A DNA stretch of 48,809 nt from Clostridia bacterium (GCA_017429505.1 JAFROW010000014.1:1-48809), one strand, 5' to 3'; numbered from the stretch's first letter, positions 17,361-25,640 are shown. Program-made: numbers and translations. The notes: generated from the sequence alone by a model not told the origin.

Positions 17361-18615
17361 TTATTTTATTGGAAGTTTTACAACTACTCTTGCTCCTTTT
17401 TCTCTATTTTTCTCAAATTTAATTGTTCCTTTATGCAAATTTACAATATTATATGCTATAGAAAGTCCAAGTCCCATACCGCCTTTTTCTCTATTTCTTG
17501 ATTTTTCTTCTCTGTAGAAACGTTCAAAAATATGATCAATTGCTTCATTACTAATGCCTATTCCAGTATCTACTACCTCTAGAACTGCCTTTCCGTCTTG
17601 TTTATATGTTTTTATTTCAATAGAATCTTTAGATTGGGTATATTTTATACTATTATCTAATAAAATAACTACTAATTGTTTTATCATATTTAAATCCGCA
17701 TTAATTTCTTCTTTATATTCAAAAGAAACATTCAAATTCTTGTTCTCATTTTCTGCTAAGTCTTTATAAACTTGAACTAACGAGCTTAATTCTTCATCTA
17801 AATTAAACATTTGCTTATTAAGCCTCAATTTATCAGAATCATTTTTTGCAAGCTCCATAAGTTCTTTTATAAGTTTTGTAAGTCTCCCGAGTTTCTTGAA
17901 GTGTAATACTTATGTCTTCTGCATTATCTATTATTTTTGATTTTGGATTTTCAAGTAATCTTTCTTGTTTTGCTTTTATAATAGCAAGAGGTGTTCGAAG
18001 TTCATGTGATGCATCTTGTACAAATCTTGTTTGTTTTTTCCAAGATGCTACAATTGGCTTTAATGTCCATTTTGATAATAAATAACTTGCTATCAAAATT
18101 ATTAATACACTTATTGAAAATGATATAACAAGATTTTTAACAAATTTTTCAGCAATCGTTTTTTCTGAATCGATATTTATTAATACTTGTGAATATGTTC
18201 CGTCATCATTTAAATAATTTATACCTCTATATGAATAATTTGAAATACTTGTTTCATAAATATTGTTTAAATTTGTTTTATCAAATGAAGCATTTTCAAA
18301 TATCTCATTTAAATTTGCTTCTTGTGATATATTTCCATCAGCATCTCTATTTATAAACACAAGTCTTGGACTTTTATTTTGTACATTTGAATTATCAGGA
18401 ATTCTAGGTTTTTCAGCTAATCTATCTTCTCTTTCCATTTTAAATTCTCTTCTTGAGTTTGTTCTCTCTAATTCAGAATCTGCTGATAGATATAGTGAAC
18501 TCTTAAATTGACCATAAATAATAACTCCCAATGCAGTAAAAATCACAGCAAAAGTAATTAAATTTAATAATATATTTTTTAAAAGTTGTCTTTTGACTTG
18601 TTTTTCTTCACTCAT
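17361..18615 (-). CDS. Sensor histidine kinase, interrupted at an in-frame CGG (+1 shift site)
   Basis: With one base skipped this is a 417-residue EnvZ/PhoR-type kinase. It has two membrane segments (about 15-35 and 165-187) around an extracytoplasmic sensor. The dimerisation domain carries the phospho-acceptor ASHELRTP, and the HATPase domain carries NSIKYT, DTGIGI and GLGLSIA. The zero frame reads ACT CGG GAG at 17889-17887 and stops soon after. Skipping the C gives ACT GGG AGA, i.e. QET-G-RLTKLIKELMELAKN, the normal helix of the family. Arg would also fit at this position in homologues. I chose the start 12 bases after AAAGGA. It lies 75 bp after the response regulator. Confidence 0.85.
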
Positions 18616-18690
18616 AAAAAAATCCATTCCTTTCTCACAATTGCTTTGGAATATATATTTTTTTCAATATTTCTTAATACTACAACCTTA

Positions 18691-19356
18691 TTAAGAAATC
18701 ATATATCCCACTCCACGTATTGTTTTAAAATATTTATCACAATCATATTTTTTTAACTCTTTTCTAATTCCACTTGCATATACTTCCACTACATTTGCAG
18801 TTGTGTCACTATCAAATCCCCATATTTTATCAAATATTTGCTCTTTTGTTAAAATACGATTTTGATAATGCACTAAATATTCTAACATATCAAATTGCTT
18901 TCCTTGAAGTTTTATTTCTTTATTTTCTATAAATGCCTTTCTATTACCTAAATCTAGTCTTAATTCCTTAAAACTTATTTCATTTTTATAATATGATGGA
19001 TTATTTCTTCTAACCATTGCCTGAATTCTGACTTTTAACTCTTCAGTTGCAAAAGGCTTTGTTAAATAATCATCTGCACCTTTTTGAAATCCTTTAATTT
19101 TGTCATTTAAACTATCTTTGGCTGTAAGTATTAAAACTGGTGTTAGAATTTTTTCTTTCCTTATTTTTTCTAATACTTCATATCCATCTTTTATCGGAAG
19201 CATCAAATCTAAAATTATTACATCATAAATATCTTGCAAAGCATAAAGTTCAGCCTCTGCTCCATCAAAAGCCTGATCGATTTCATATTCATTTTCTAAA
19301 GAATGTTTTATTGTATTTGATAAAATTTTTTCATCTTCTACTATTAATATTCTCAT
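18691..19356 (-). CDS. OmpR/PhoB-family response regulator
   Basis: The 221-residue regulator has a receiver domain with EDE at the acidic pocket, phospho-acceptor Asp in DLMLPIKDG (about 51), LTAKDS (Thr about 79) and KPF (Lys about 101). A winged-helix DNA-binding domain (about 125-221) ends in FKTIRGVGYMI. It is the partner of the neighbouring kinase. The two TTAAGG direct-repeat promoters (17136-17172 and 19849-19885) fit the head-to-tail binding of this family, so it probably activates its own operon and the exporter. GAGGTG precedes the ATG. Confidence 0.95.
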   Translation of the reverse strand: MRILIVEDEKILSNTIKHSLENEYEIDQAFDGAEAELYALQDIYDVIILDLMLPIKDGYEVLEKIRKEKILTPVLILTAKDSLNDKIKGFQKGADDYLTKPFATEELKVRIQAMVRRNNPSYYKNEISFKELRLDLGNRKAFIENKEIKLQGKQFDMLEYLVHYQNRILTKEQIFDKIWGFDSDTTANVVEVYASGIRKELKKYDCDKYFKTIRGVGYMIS

Positions 19357-19391
19357 CGTATGTCACCTCATATAATTTAAATCGAGTAGGA

Positions 19392-19458
19392 ACTGAATAA
19401 TTATTTTATTCAGTATCCTCTCACTTATATGAAACCGCCCTAAAAATAGGGCTGTTTC
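19392..19458 (-). promoter_or_regulatory. Two hairpins between the small membrane gene and the response regulator
   Basis: ACTGAATAA/TTATTCAGT (19392-19414) and GAAAC-CGCCCTA-AAAA-TAGGGC-TGTTTC (19431-19458). No T-run follows either on the minus strand. They may set the ratio of the first gene to the regulator by partial termination or mRNA protection. Confidence 0.5.
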
Positions 19459-19459
19459 A

Positions 19460-19768
19460 TTAACTATTTGTCGTTGTACTTGTTGTTTCTGAATTATTTT
19501 GAGTTTGACCATCTTGCGAATGTGCTTCTCCATTAGGCTGTTCTCCGTTTGGTAATGCTGGCGGAATATTTCCATCTGTTGAATTTGCATTTGTTGATTT
19601 TCCATCTGTTGAATTTCCATCTTGTCTTTGCACCATTTGTGGTCTCTGACCATTCATTCTTCCAGGTCCTTGATGTTTATTGTTTTTTTGATAAATCAAA
19701 AATCCTCCTGTAGCGATTATTGCTCCTACTAGTAATCCAATAATAAATGGTAAAATTTTTGCTTTCAT
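19460..19768 (-). CDS. Small membrane-anchored Gln/Asn-rich protein of the two-component operon
   Basis: The 102-residue protein has a single transmembrane segment (about 5-25, FIIGLLVGAIIATGGFLIY) and an extracytoplasmic tail rich in Gln, Asn, Ser and Thr. I do not recognise the family. As the first gene before the response regulator and kinase, behind the shared autoregulated promoter, it may be an accessory sensor or a target that reports envelope stress. A second ORF overlapping it on the same strand is a shadow. Confidence 0.7.
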   Translation of the reverse strand: MKAKILPFIIGLLVGAIIATGGFLIYQKNNKHQGPGRMNGQRPQMVQRQDGNSTDGKSTNANSTDGNIPPALPNGEQPNGEAHSQDGQTQNNSETTSTTTNS

Positions 19769-19848
19769 AATGATTACCTCCTTCTATTATATATTTTTGA
19801 AAAAATTTTTCAAGTCTTTAGCTTGAATTTTTCAATTTGTTGGATTTG

Positions 19849-19885
19849 ATTATATATTAGTCTTATAACCTTAAATTTTCCTTAA
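19849..19885 (-). promoter_or_regulatory. Response-regulator-type promoter of the two-component operon
   Basis: On the minus strand TTAAGG (19880-19885) and TTAAGG (19869-19874), again 11 bp apart, with TATAAT (19849-19854) exactly 14 bases after the second. Spacing and order are identical to the site upstream of the export operon, which suggests autoregulation plus control of the exporter by the same protein. Confidence 0.8.
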
Positions 19886-19953
19886 AAAAATAAAAGTTTT
19901 AGAAAATTTTTTAAAATATTTCATAAACCTTTATTTTTTTCAATTAAATAATA

Positions 19954-20637
19954 CTATTTATTTTCAACAATACACTCTTTTTGTGGCTTTATAAAACTTA
20001 AATACCAACTTAATGAATTTTTTTCTTTTTCATTTTCTATCTCTCGCTCTTGTAATTGTGGAAAAGTTCTTGGAGCTGGCATTATAGCTAGCTCCCCAGG
20101 TCTCCAATTTGCAGGTGTTGAAGCATTTTCGCAGTCTGCAATTTGCAAAGCTTCTACTGTTCTTAATATCTCTGGTATCCATCTTCCTACATTTAATGGA
20201 TAAATTAATATTACTCTAATAATTCCTTTTTCATCTATAATATATACATTCCTTACTGTTTCTGTATTACTTATGTTGCTTGCAATCATTCCATATTTTC
20301 TTGCTATTTCTCCGCTTCTATCTGCAATTATTGGAAAAGGCAAAATTATTCCTGTTCTGCAATAAATATCATACATCCATGCTAAATGTGAAGGATTACT
20401 ATCTATGCTTAATCCCAATAACTCTGTATTTAAATTTTTAAAATACGGATATGCTTTAGCAAATGCTATCATTTCTGTTGTACAAACTGGGGTAAAATCT
20501 CCTGGATGACTAAAAAATACCAGCCACTTACCTTTATAATCAGATAATTTAATATTTCCATAAGTAGATATTGCCTCAAAATCCTGGGCCTTTTCACCTA
20601 TCTTTACATTTCCATTCATCATTAATTCATAATCCAT
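19954..20637 (-). CDS. 1-Cys (Prx6-type) peroxiredoxin
   Basis: The 227-residue enzyme reduces hydrogen peroxide and organic hydroperoxides with a single catalytic Cys. The peroxidatic motif HPGDFTPVCTTE (about 43-54) is present, and the C-terminal extension (WRPGELAIMPAPR) is typical of the Prx6 subfamily. No second conserved resolving cysteine is apparent. The promoter and RBS lie in a near-perfect palindrome (20641-20684). It is probably monocistronic. Confidence 0.9.
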   Translation of the reverse strand: MDYELMMNGNVKIGEKAQDFEAISTYGNIKLSDYKGKWLVFFSHPGDFTPVCTTEMIAFAKAYPYFKNLNTELLGLSIDSNPSHLAWMYDIYCRTGIILPFPIIADRSGEIARKYGMIASNISNTETVRNVYIIDEKGIIRVILIYPLNVGRWIPEILRTVEALQIADCENASTPANWRPGELAIMPAPRTFPQLQEREIENEKEKNSLSWYLSFIKPQKECIVENK

Positions 20638-20640
20638 AAC

Positions 20641-20684
20641 AAAAACTCCTTTTCATTTTTTGTATAATATGAAAGGAGTTTTTG
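20641..20684. promoter_or_regulatory. Palindrome spanning the peroxiredoxin promoter and RBS
   Basis: AAAAACTCCTTT-TCAT and ATG-AAAGGAGTTTTT pair over about 14 bp around a loop that holds a TATTAT -10-like hexamer. The Shine-Dalgarno sequence is inside one arm. It could be an operator for a dimeric repressor or an RNA stem that masks the ribosome-binding site. It does not match a PerR box. Confidence 0.5.
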
Positions 20685-20787
20685 GTTTGTGATTTATTCT
20701 TTAGTTGCATAGGGATACCTGATAAACTTAAACCTTCATTCGTTACAAAAGGCCTTATAATTTTTCCGATATAATCTATGTCTTTTA

Positions 20788-20830
20788 ATTATTTACACGC
20801 TCCGCCTTTGTTCGCGCGCGAAATTTTCTT
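20788..20830. repeat. GC-rich 43-bp dispersed repeat, copy 2
   Basis: ATTATTTACA-CGCTCCG-CCTTTGTTCGCGCGCG-AAATTTTCTTT, matching 17198-17240 in order and spacing. It lies directly after the hisIE stop codon. The function is unknown. Confidence 0.7.
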
Positions 20831-20835
20831 TCAAA

Positions 20836-21486
20836 TTAATAATCTCCTCTCTTATTTTGACTTTTTTTATTTCCCTCAACTTTATGTCTTTCAGATAATT
20901 TAAGTTTTATATCCTTTATTGAAACGTTTCTATTATACATTAATACTAAAATATGATATATCAAATCACATATTTCTCCAATTAAATCATTTTTATTGTC
21001 ATTTTTAGCTGCAATTATTGTTTCTGATGCTTCCTCTCCAACTTTTTTGCATATCTTATCTATTCCTTGTTCTAATAAATAATTTGTATAAGAATTCTCT
21101 TTGGGATTTTTATTTCTATCATCTATCATATTATATATACCTTGTAAAATATTATTTATTTCTATATCATTATCATATTTTACTACTTCATTAAAGAAAC
21201 AGGAATAATTCCCGGTATGACATGCAACTCCAATTTGCTCTACATAAATTAGTAAAGTATCTTTATCACAATCTAAATACATCTTTTTAATTATTTGAGA
21301 ATTACCAGATGTTTCTCCTTTATGCCAAATTTTCTGCCTGCTCCTCGAGAAAAAACAAGTTTCTCTTTTCTCTAGCATATAATTATAGCTTTCTTCATTT
21401 ACATAAGCTAACATCAAAACTTCTATAGTTTTATAATCCTGTATTATCGCAGGAATTAATTTTTGTTTTTCAAAATCTGGTTTCAT
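20836..21486 (-). CDS. hisIE: Bifunctional phosphoribosyl-AMP cyclohydrolase / phosphoribosyl-ATP pyrophosphatase
   Basis: The 216-residue fusion catalyses the second and third steps of histidine synthesis. HisI (about 1-110) shows [27 protein letters not shown] and the zinc-binding CHTGNYSCF. HisE (about 115-216) shows [23 protein letters not shown] and [10 protein letters not shown]. The order I-E is the usual fusion. It follows hisG by 46 bp, a gap that contains a run of 13 A on the minus strand just before AAGGAG, where slippage could occur. Other his genes are not in the window. Confidence 0.93.
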   Translation of the reverse strand: MKPDFEKQKLIPAIIQDYKTIEVLMLAYVNEESYNYMLEKRETCFFSRSRQKIWHKGETSGNSQIIKKMYLDCDKDTLLIYVEQIGVACHTGNYSCFFNEVVKYDNDIEINNILQGIYNMIDDRNKNPKENSYTNYLLEQGIDKICKKVGEEASETIIAAKNDNKNDLIGEICDLIYHILVLMYNRNVSIKDIKLKLSERHKVEGNKKSQNKRGDY

Positions 21487-21532
21487 AATATTTATAACAT
21501 CTCCTTCTTTTTTTTTTTTTATTACTCAACTA

Positions 21533-22153
21533 TTATATAACTTCCTCAAATTTATCAATTATTTTATATATTTCGTCTGCTTTATATTTCATGCTTACTT
21601 TATTTACTATAAATCTTGTTGAAATTTCACATATTTTATCTATTACCACTAATCCATTTGCTTTTAATGTATCTCCTGTTTCAACAATATCAACTATTCC
21701 ATCTGTCATTCCCACAATAGGTGCAAGCTCAACTGAACCTTCTAATTTTATTATTTCAACATCTTCTCCGATACTTCTAAAATATTTTTTTGCGATATTA
21801 GGATATTTGGTTGCAATTTTCTTTCTCCTTTTAAAAACTTTTTCCTTATATTCTTTATAACTTGCTAAAGCAAAATAACATTTTCCAAATTTCAAATCAA
21901 AAAGTTCATCATAATCCACAAAATCACTTTCTTCTAATGTATCTTTCCCCACAATTCCAATATCTGCAACACCCTGTTCTATAAATGTTAAAACATCATT
22001 TGCTTTTACAAATATCATTTCTATATTATCTTCTGTCCTAATAAGTAATTCTCTTTTTTTATTTTCTATAGTAGCTACATCTAGTCCTATCTTTTTCATA
22101 AGTTTGTAAAATTCTTTTTCAATTCTCCCTTTAGTTACAGCTATTCTAATCAT
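21533..22153 (-). CDS. hisG: ATP phosphoribosyltransferase, short form
   Basis: The 206-residue catalytic subunit couples ATP and PRPP in the first step of histidine synthesis. It has the short HisG architecture, which lacks the C-terminal regulatory domain and needs HisZ. Motifs seen are VTKGRIEKEF (1-20), DIGIVGKDTLEES and the PRPP loop LEGSVELAPIVGMTDGIVDIVETG. The first four bases overlap the end of hisZ, indicating coupling. Confidence 0.93.
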   Translation of the reverse strand: MIRIAVTKGRIEKEFYKLMKKIGLDVATIENKKRELLIRTEDNIEMIFVKANDVLTFIEQGVADIGIVGKDTLEESDFVDYDELFDLKFGKCYFALASYKEYKEKVFKRRKKIATKYPNIAKKYFRSIGEDVEIIKLEGSVELAPIVGMTDGIVDIVETGDTLKANGLVVIDKICEISTRFIVNKVSMKYKADEIYKIIDKFEEVI

Positions 22154-23121
22154 TTTATTTGCACCCCGCTTTCTATTGCTTTTATTATATTGCTAAAATA
22201 ATATGACATACCAATTGCTTCTGCCTTTTCCCCAAATTTTTCATACAAAGAATCATATCTTCCGCCACACACCAAGGCTTCCGGAGAATTTGGACTATAG
22301 ACTTTAAACATAACTCCTGTATAATACTCCATTGCTGGACACATAGACAAATCAAAAATTATATAATCTTTATTTGGAATCATTTCATAAATATTTTTTA
22401 ATTCTTGCAATGCTTCCAAAATTACTTTATCAGAAACCTCATTTATGATGTCATTTAGCATTTCTATATTTCCACATAATCTTGGTAATTTTAGTAGAAA
22501 AATTGATAGTCTATTGTTTATTTTCTTATCATTTATATATTTTTTCATCTCACTTATATTTTTTTTAGAAAGTATTTCTTTTATGTTTTGGTCATCTTTT
22601 GTTAATTCACATATTCTATTAAAAATTTTAGCTGAACCAAGTTCTAGTTTTAAATTTTCTAATTTAAAACTATTTAATGTTTCTTGTAAAATCTTTAAAC
22701 ATAATTCATCTGCATTTGGCCTAATATTTATTAATTCAATTCCTGCTTGATATTCCTCTGAATTTCTTCCTTTATATTTTTTCTCATTTCTAAATACTTT
22801 ACCAAAATATGAAAATCTTGCTTCCTTGCTTGTATTTTGCAAACAATAATATTTTGCAATTGGAATTGTATAATCCCACCTAAGTGCTATAATTTTCCCA
22901 TCATTTCCAATATACTTAAATACTTTATCTTCATCAAAATTTTGATAAACTTGCTTGTATAATTCTAAATATTCAAATGATGGTACCAAAGTTTCTGTTA
23001 TTTTATATTTATTAAATATAATCCTCAGCTCATCTTCAATTTTTCGCAATGTATTTACATTTTCTGTTATTAATCCAAAACTTTCTGATGGATTAATAAA
23101 TCTATAATCATTTAACAACAT
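22150..23121 (-). CDS. hisZ: ATP phosphoribosyltransferase regulatory subunit
   Basis: The 323-residue protein resembles histidyl-tRNA synthetase but serves as the regulatory partner of short HisG. It has the class II fold landmarks (motif 2-like FSYFGKVFRNE), a truncated anticodon-binding side and the YYTGVMFKVY segment. It is shorter than a functional HisRS (about 420), which excludes the synthetase. Its leader is the His attenuator (hisL, terminator at 23171-23249). GGGGGG-rich Shine-Dalgarno sequence before the ATG. Confidence 0.9.
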   Translation of the reverse strand: MLLNDYRFINPSESFGLITENVNTLRKIEDELRIIFNKYKITETLVPSFEYLELYKQVYQNFDEDKVFKYIGNDGKIIALRWDYTIPIAKYYCLQNTSKEARFSYFGKVFRNEKKYKGRNSEEYQAGIELINIRPNADELCLKILQETLNSFKLENLKLELGSAKIFNRICELTKDDQNIKEILSKKNISEMKKYINDKKINNRLSIFLLKLPRLCGNIEMLNDIINEVSDKVILEALQELKNIYEMIPNKDYIIFDLSMCPAMEYYTGVMFKVYSPNSPEALVCGGRYDSLYEKFGEKAEAIGMSYYFSNIIKAIESGVQIK

Positions 23122-23170
23122 TTAAATCCCCCCTAAATTTGATTAATTATGAAGTTTTTTATTTTTACCC

Positions 23171-23249
23171 AAAAAAAGAGAGATACAAAAATAGACTATT
23201 AATAAAGAATTTTAATTCCTACTAATAGTCTATTTTAATGTATCTCTTT
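23171..23249 (-). terminator. Attenuator terminator of the his operon
   Basis: Long stem AGAGATACATTAAAATAGACT / AGTCTATTTTTGTATCTCT around a central loop, followed by TTTTTTTG on the minus strand. It lies between the leader peptide and hisZ. Sequences just 5' (CCTATAATAGT) can pair with its 5' arm (ACTATTA-GTAGG), giving an alternative antiterminator. Confidence 0.85.
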
Positions 23250-23269
23250 TAAATATTTTCAAACTATTA

Positions 23270-23297
23270 TAGGTACAGCAAACTTAGCCTGTACCTA
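23270..23297 (-). promoter_or_regulatory. Pause/antiterminator hairpin of the his leader
   Basis: GGTACAG / CTGTACC, a perfect 7-bp stem (9 bp with the flanks), starts about 20 bases after the leader-peptide stop codon. It corresponds to the early hairpin of classical amino-acid attenuators. Confidence 0.7.
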
Positions 23298-23314
23298 CAC
23301 TTATTACAGCATAG

Positions 23315-23368
23315 TTACAAGCTCCTACAATGATGATGTAATTGGTTTAAAAATATTCTTAACTTCAT
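23315..23368 (-). CDS. hisL: his operon leader peptide
   Basis: The 17-residue peptide MKLRIFLNQLHHHCRSL carries three consecutive His codons (CAT CAT CAT). AGAGGGATAATT precedes the ATG, and the promoter is about 30 bp upstream of the transcript start. Downstream lie a hairpin (23270-23297) and a T-tailed terminator ahead of hisZ-hisG-hisIE. The ribosome stalling at His codons would favour the antiterminator. Low-GC Firmicutes more often use a T-box for his genes, so this proteobacterial-style attenuator is notable. It is too short for automatic gene finders. Confidence 0.85.
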   Translation of the reverse strand: MKLRIFLNQLHHHCRSL

Positions 23369-23403
23369 AATTATCCCTCTTTTTTTTTTGATTTATAGTA
23401 TAT

Positions 23404-23432
23404 ATTTTATCAAAAATTCCAATTAATGTCAA
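23404..23432 (-). promoter_or_regulatory. his operon promoter
   Basis: TTGACA (23427-23432), a 17-base spacer and TAAAAT (23404-23409) on the minus strand; transcription starts about 30 bases before the leader peptide. Confidence 0.8.
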
Positions 23433-23581
23433 TACCTTTAAATATCCACAAAATTAATTCTTTACTGTATGATGATATTTTGTAAATCCATTTAAATATT
23501 TTAAAGTTAACTCTTTAACATATTCTATTTTTCACAAAATGCAAATTGACATTTAATTCCTACACTAAATCTTTCCTTATA

Positions 23582-24097
23582 CTATATAATTAAATCTTTA
23601 TAATCATCAATATTTTCAGCAACAGTAGCCATATATCCGTTTTTCACTCTTTTTTCTTTTGATATATCTTCTCCTAGCCAATCTGGAATTTTATAATTTT
23701 TTGCCTGCTCTTCACTTTTGAACTCTATCTCTGCAAAACAAACCCCATTAAAAAAATCATTAAATCTATCTATCTCTACTTTTAATCCATCATTTAATGG
23801 AATAATATATCTTGTCTTTTTTAAAACTTTACCATCACACTTTTCTTTTAAATGCTCATAAGCTTCTTCAGTTAATAGTAATTCAGCTTCATCACAAACG
23901 CTTATATCAGCCTGGCTTTTCTTTTTCTTCATTTTATATGAAAGAATAAATTTGTCTTTATTATATTTTCTTACTCTTACAGTGATTTTACTTCGATTTA
24001 CTAAATATGCTTGTTCAATTTCAATTTTTTCGTATTTTTCTAAATCTTTTGGAAGTTGTTTTATTTTATATTTTTTTTCGATTTCTATTCCTTGCAT
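23582..24097 (-). CDS. CYTH-domain triphosphate-processing protein
   Basis: The predicted protein (about 171 residues from the ATG at 24097) starts with the CYTH signature IEIEKKYKI (ExExK). The usual alternating charged beta strands follow: RSKITVRVRKYN, FILSYKMKKK, KKTRYIIP and VEIDRFND. These enzymes bind triphosphates in a beta-barrel tunnel (inorganic triphosphatase or adenylate cyclase type). I chose the start MQGIEIE because AAAGGA is 12 bases upstream, whereas two earlier ATGs have no spacing. The substrate is unknown. It is monocistronic, with a possible promoter in the preceding AT-rich region. Confidence 0.8.
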   Translation of the reverse strand: MQGIEIEKKYKIKQLPKDLEKYEKIEIEQAYLVNRSKITVRVRKYNKDKFILSYKMKKKKSQADISVCDEAELLLTEEAYEHLKEKCDGKVLKKTRYIIPLNDGLKVEIDRFNDFFNGVCFAEIEFKSEEQAKNYKIPDWLGEDISKEKRVKNGYMATVAENIDDYKDLII

Positions 24098-24244
24098 ATT
24101 AAAACTCATTCCTTTCTCGCTTTGCTTAAAGGCACACATAGTTATAAAAAATAAATTCTTTCAACCTAAACATACCTTTTCATTGCTATTATCTCATCTT
24201 CTATTTTCCACAATTATACCACTTTTTGTGTATAAAAACTACAT

Positions 24245-25273
24245 TTATTTACAAATTTTATAAATTATTTTTTCATATTGCTGGACTAATTTTTCATAAC
24301 TTTCTACAGATATATGTTCATTAACTTCATGTGCCGTTACTGGACCTGTTCCTAAAATCATCCTTTTTGCTCCTGAAATCATACTTGCTTCTGTCATGAA
24401 ATTTGCTGTCTTAGTTTCTTTTATAAAATCTATGTTATCTATAAAAGGTTCTATTAACTCTATTATATTAATTTTTGCTTTATACTTATTTGCTAATTCT
24501 TCAACTTTTTTGGTTATCTTTTCTATATGTTTATTATTTGCTATACGGAAGTCTATACTTATTTCACAATATGCTGGAACAGAATTTCTTGCACTTCCAC
24601 CATGCATTGTTCCAACATTCATTGTTGTGTATAGAATTTCATACGCCTTTTCTTCATCTATTTTTATTTCATTGTTATAAAACTCATCTAGTTTATTTAA
24701 AAACTTTACAGAATTCATATTAGCACTAATGCCTTTTGCAGGATTACTTGAGTGAGCTTTTAAACCTTTAAAGTATATTTCATATTCAATCAAACCTTTG
24801 TGACCAGTAAGTATTTCATTATTTGTAGGCTCTCCAAATATCATATATTCTGGGAATATTTCTTTATTTTTAACTAATTCATATACTCCGCCAAATCCTA
24901 TTTCTTCGTCATACGTAAAATATAACTTCATTCCATTTTTCAAGTTACTAAAGTTAATGTTGGATACTGCATCTAGCATTGCTGCAATTCCACCTTTCAT
25001 ATCACAAGCACCTAGTCCATATAAATATCCATCTTTTAGTGTTAACTCAAATGGATTTTTGAATTCTTCTATATATTCCACTGTATCTGTGTGTCCTAAA
25101 AATCCAAGCTTTTGATTTTTTCCAATACTCATTACTAAATCTTTCGTCTTGTATTCAGTCTTAAATCCTAAATTTTTCAAATAATTTTCTATATATTCTA
25201 TTATTTCTTTATTTTCCTTATCTTTAATTGTATTAAATTTTACTAAGTCTTTTAATATTTTATATTTTTCCAT
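24245..25273 (-). CDS. M20-family metallopeptidase (DapE/ArgE-like)
   Basis: The 342-residue enzyme belongs to the zinc-dependent amidohydrolases that release acyl groups from amino acids or cleave dipeptides. Metal ligands are visible: GHTDT (His, about 58), GACDMKGG (Asp, about 90), DEEIGFGG (Glu pair, about 124) and GEPTNN. TAHEVNEHIS near the end supplies the last His. The dimerisation lid is between about 165 and 270. Which substrate is cut cannot be told from sequence. Its leader has a His-containing peptide and a terminator, so regulation by amino-acid supply is plausible. Confidence 0.85.
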   Translation of the reverse strand: MEKYKILKDLVKFNTIKDKENKEIIEYIENYLKNLGFKTEYKTKDLVMSIGKNQKLGFLGHTDTVEYIEEFKNPFELTLKDGYLYGLGACDMKGGIAAMLDAVSNINFSNLKNGMKLYFTYDEEIGFGGVYELVKNKEIFPEYMIFGEPTNNEILTGHKGLIEYEIYFKGLKAHSSNPAKGISANMNSVKFLNKLDEFYNNEIKIDEEKAYEILYTTMNVGTMHGGSARNSVPAYCEISIDFRIANNKHIEKITKKVEELANKYKAKINIIELIEPFIDNIDFIKETKTANFMTEASMISGAKRMILGTGPVTAHEVNEHISVESYEKLVQQYEKIIYKICK

Positions 25274-25308
25274 AATTTTTTCTCCTATATTTTTTATACT
25301 ATTTTCAA

Positions 25309-25353
25309 TTACCTTGGCTTTTCACTTTTTCTTCTATAATACCTTCTTTTCAT
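25309..25353 (-). CDS. 14-residue basic micropeptide ahead of the M20 gene
   Basis: The ORF MKRRYYRRKSEKPR is preceded by TAGGAGGTAAAG, a perfect Shine-Dalgarno sequence, and lies between the T-tailed hairpin (25370-25423) and the peptidase start (its own SD is ATATAGGAG). It may be translated to couple or pace ribosomes into the peptidase gene. Peptide function is unknown. It could be fortuitous, but the ribosome-binding site is stronger than that of most genes here. Confidence 0.45.
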   Translation of the reverse strand: MKRRYYRRKSEKPR

Positions 25354-25369
25354 CTTTACCTCCTAGATA

Positions 25370-25423
25370 CAAAAAATAGATGCACAAGTGATTTCTCTTT
25401 ACCAATCACTCATACATCTATTC
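25370..25423 (-). terminator. Attenuator-like terminator upstream of the M20 gene
   Basis: AATAGATG(T)ATGAGTGATT pairs with AAATCACTTGTGCATCTATT around a 9-base loop, followed by TTTTTTG on the minus strand. The octamer AATAGATG of its 5' arm occurs again inside the leader ORF upstream and could compete for the 3' arm. Confidence 0.75.
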
Positions 25424-25451
25424 AGTCTTATAAAAAAATATTATGAATTTT

Positions 25452-25535
25452 TTATATGACCAAAACGCATGGGTGATTTTCACTCCATACGTGATGTATG
25501 TTATTAAATTTACTAGCATCTATTAAATAATTCAT
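25452..25535 (-). CDS. Possible leader peptide of the M20 gene, 27 residues
   Basis: The ORF starts MNYLIDASKF and ends ...IHHVWSENHPCVLVI, with three His, one Trp and one Cys in its last half. GAGGAAATGTT precedes the ATG. A strong terminator follows 30 bases downstream, and the peptidase gene comes after it. By analogy with hisL this looks like a second amino-acid-sensing leader; His is the most concentrated residue. No known leader family recalls it. The length and amino acid mix are less clear-cut than for hisL. Confidence 0.5.
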   Translation of the reverse strand: MNYLIDASKFNNIHHVWSENHPCVLVI

Positions 25536-25640
25536 AACATTTCCTCATTTCTTTTCTCTATATTTAACTACTTTTGCATTGCTAATTAAAAAATTTTTCC
25601 TCTCTTTACACAATTGTTTAACAAGTTGTGGAAAGCTTCT

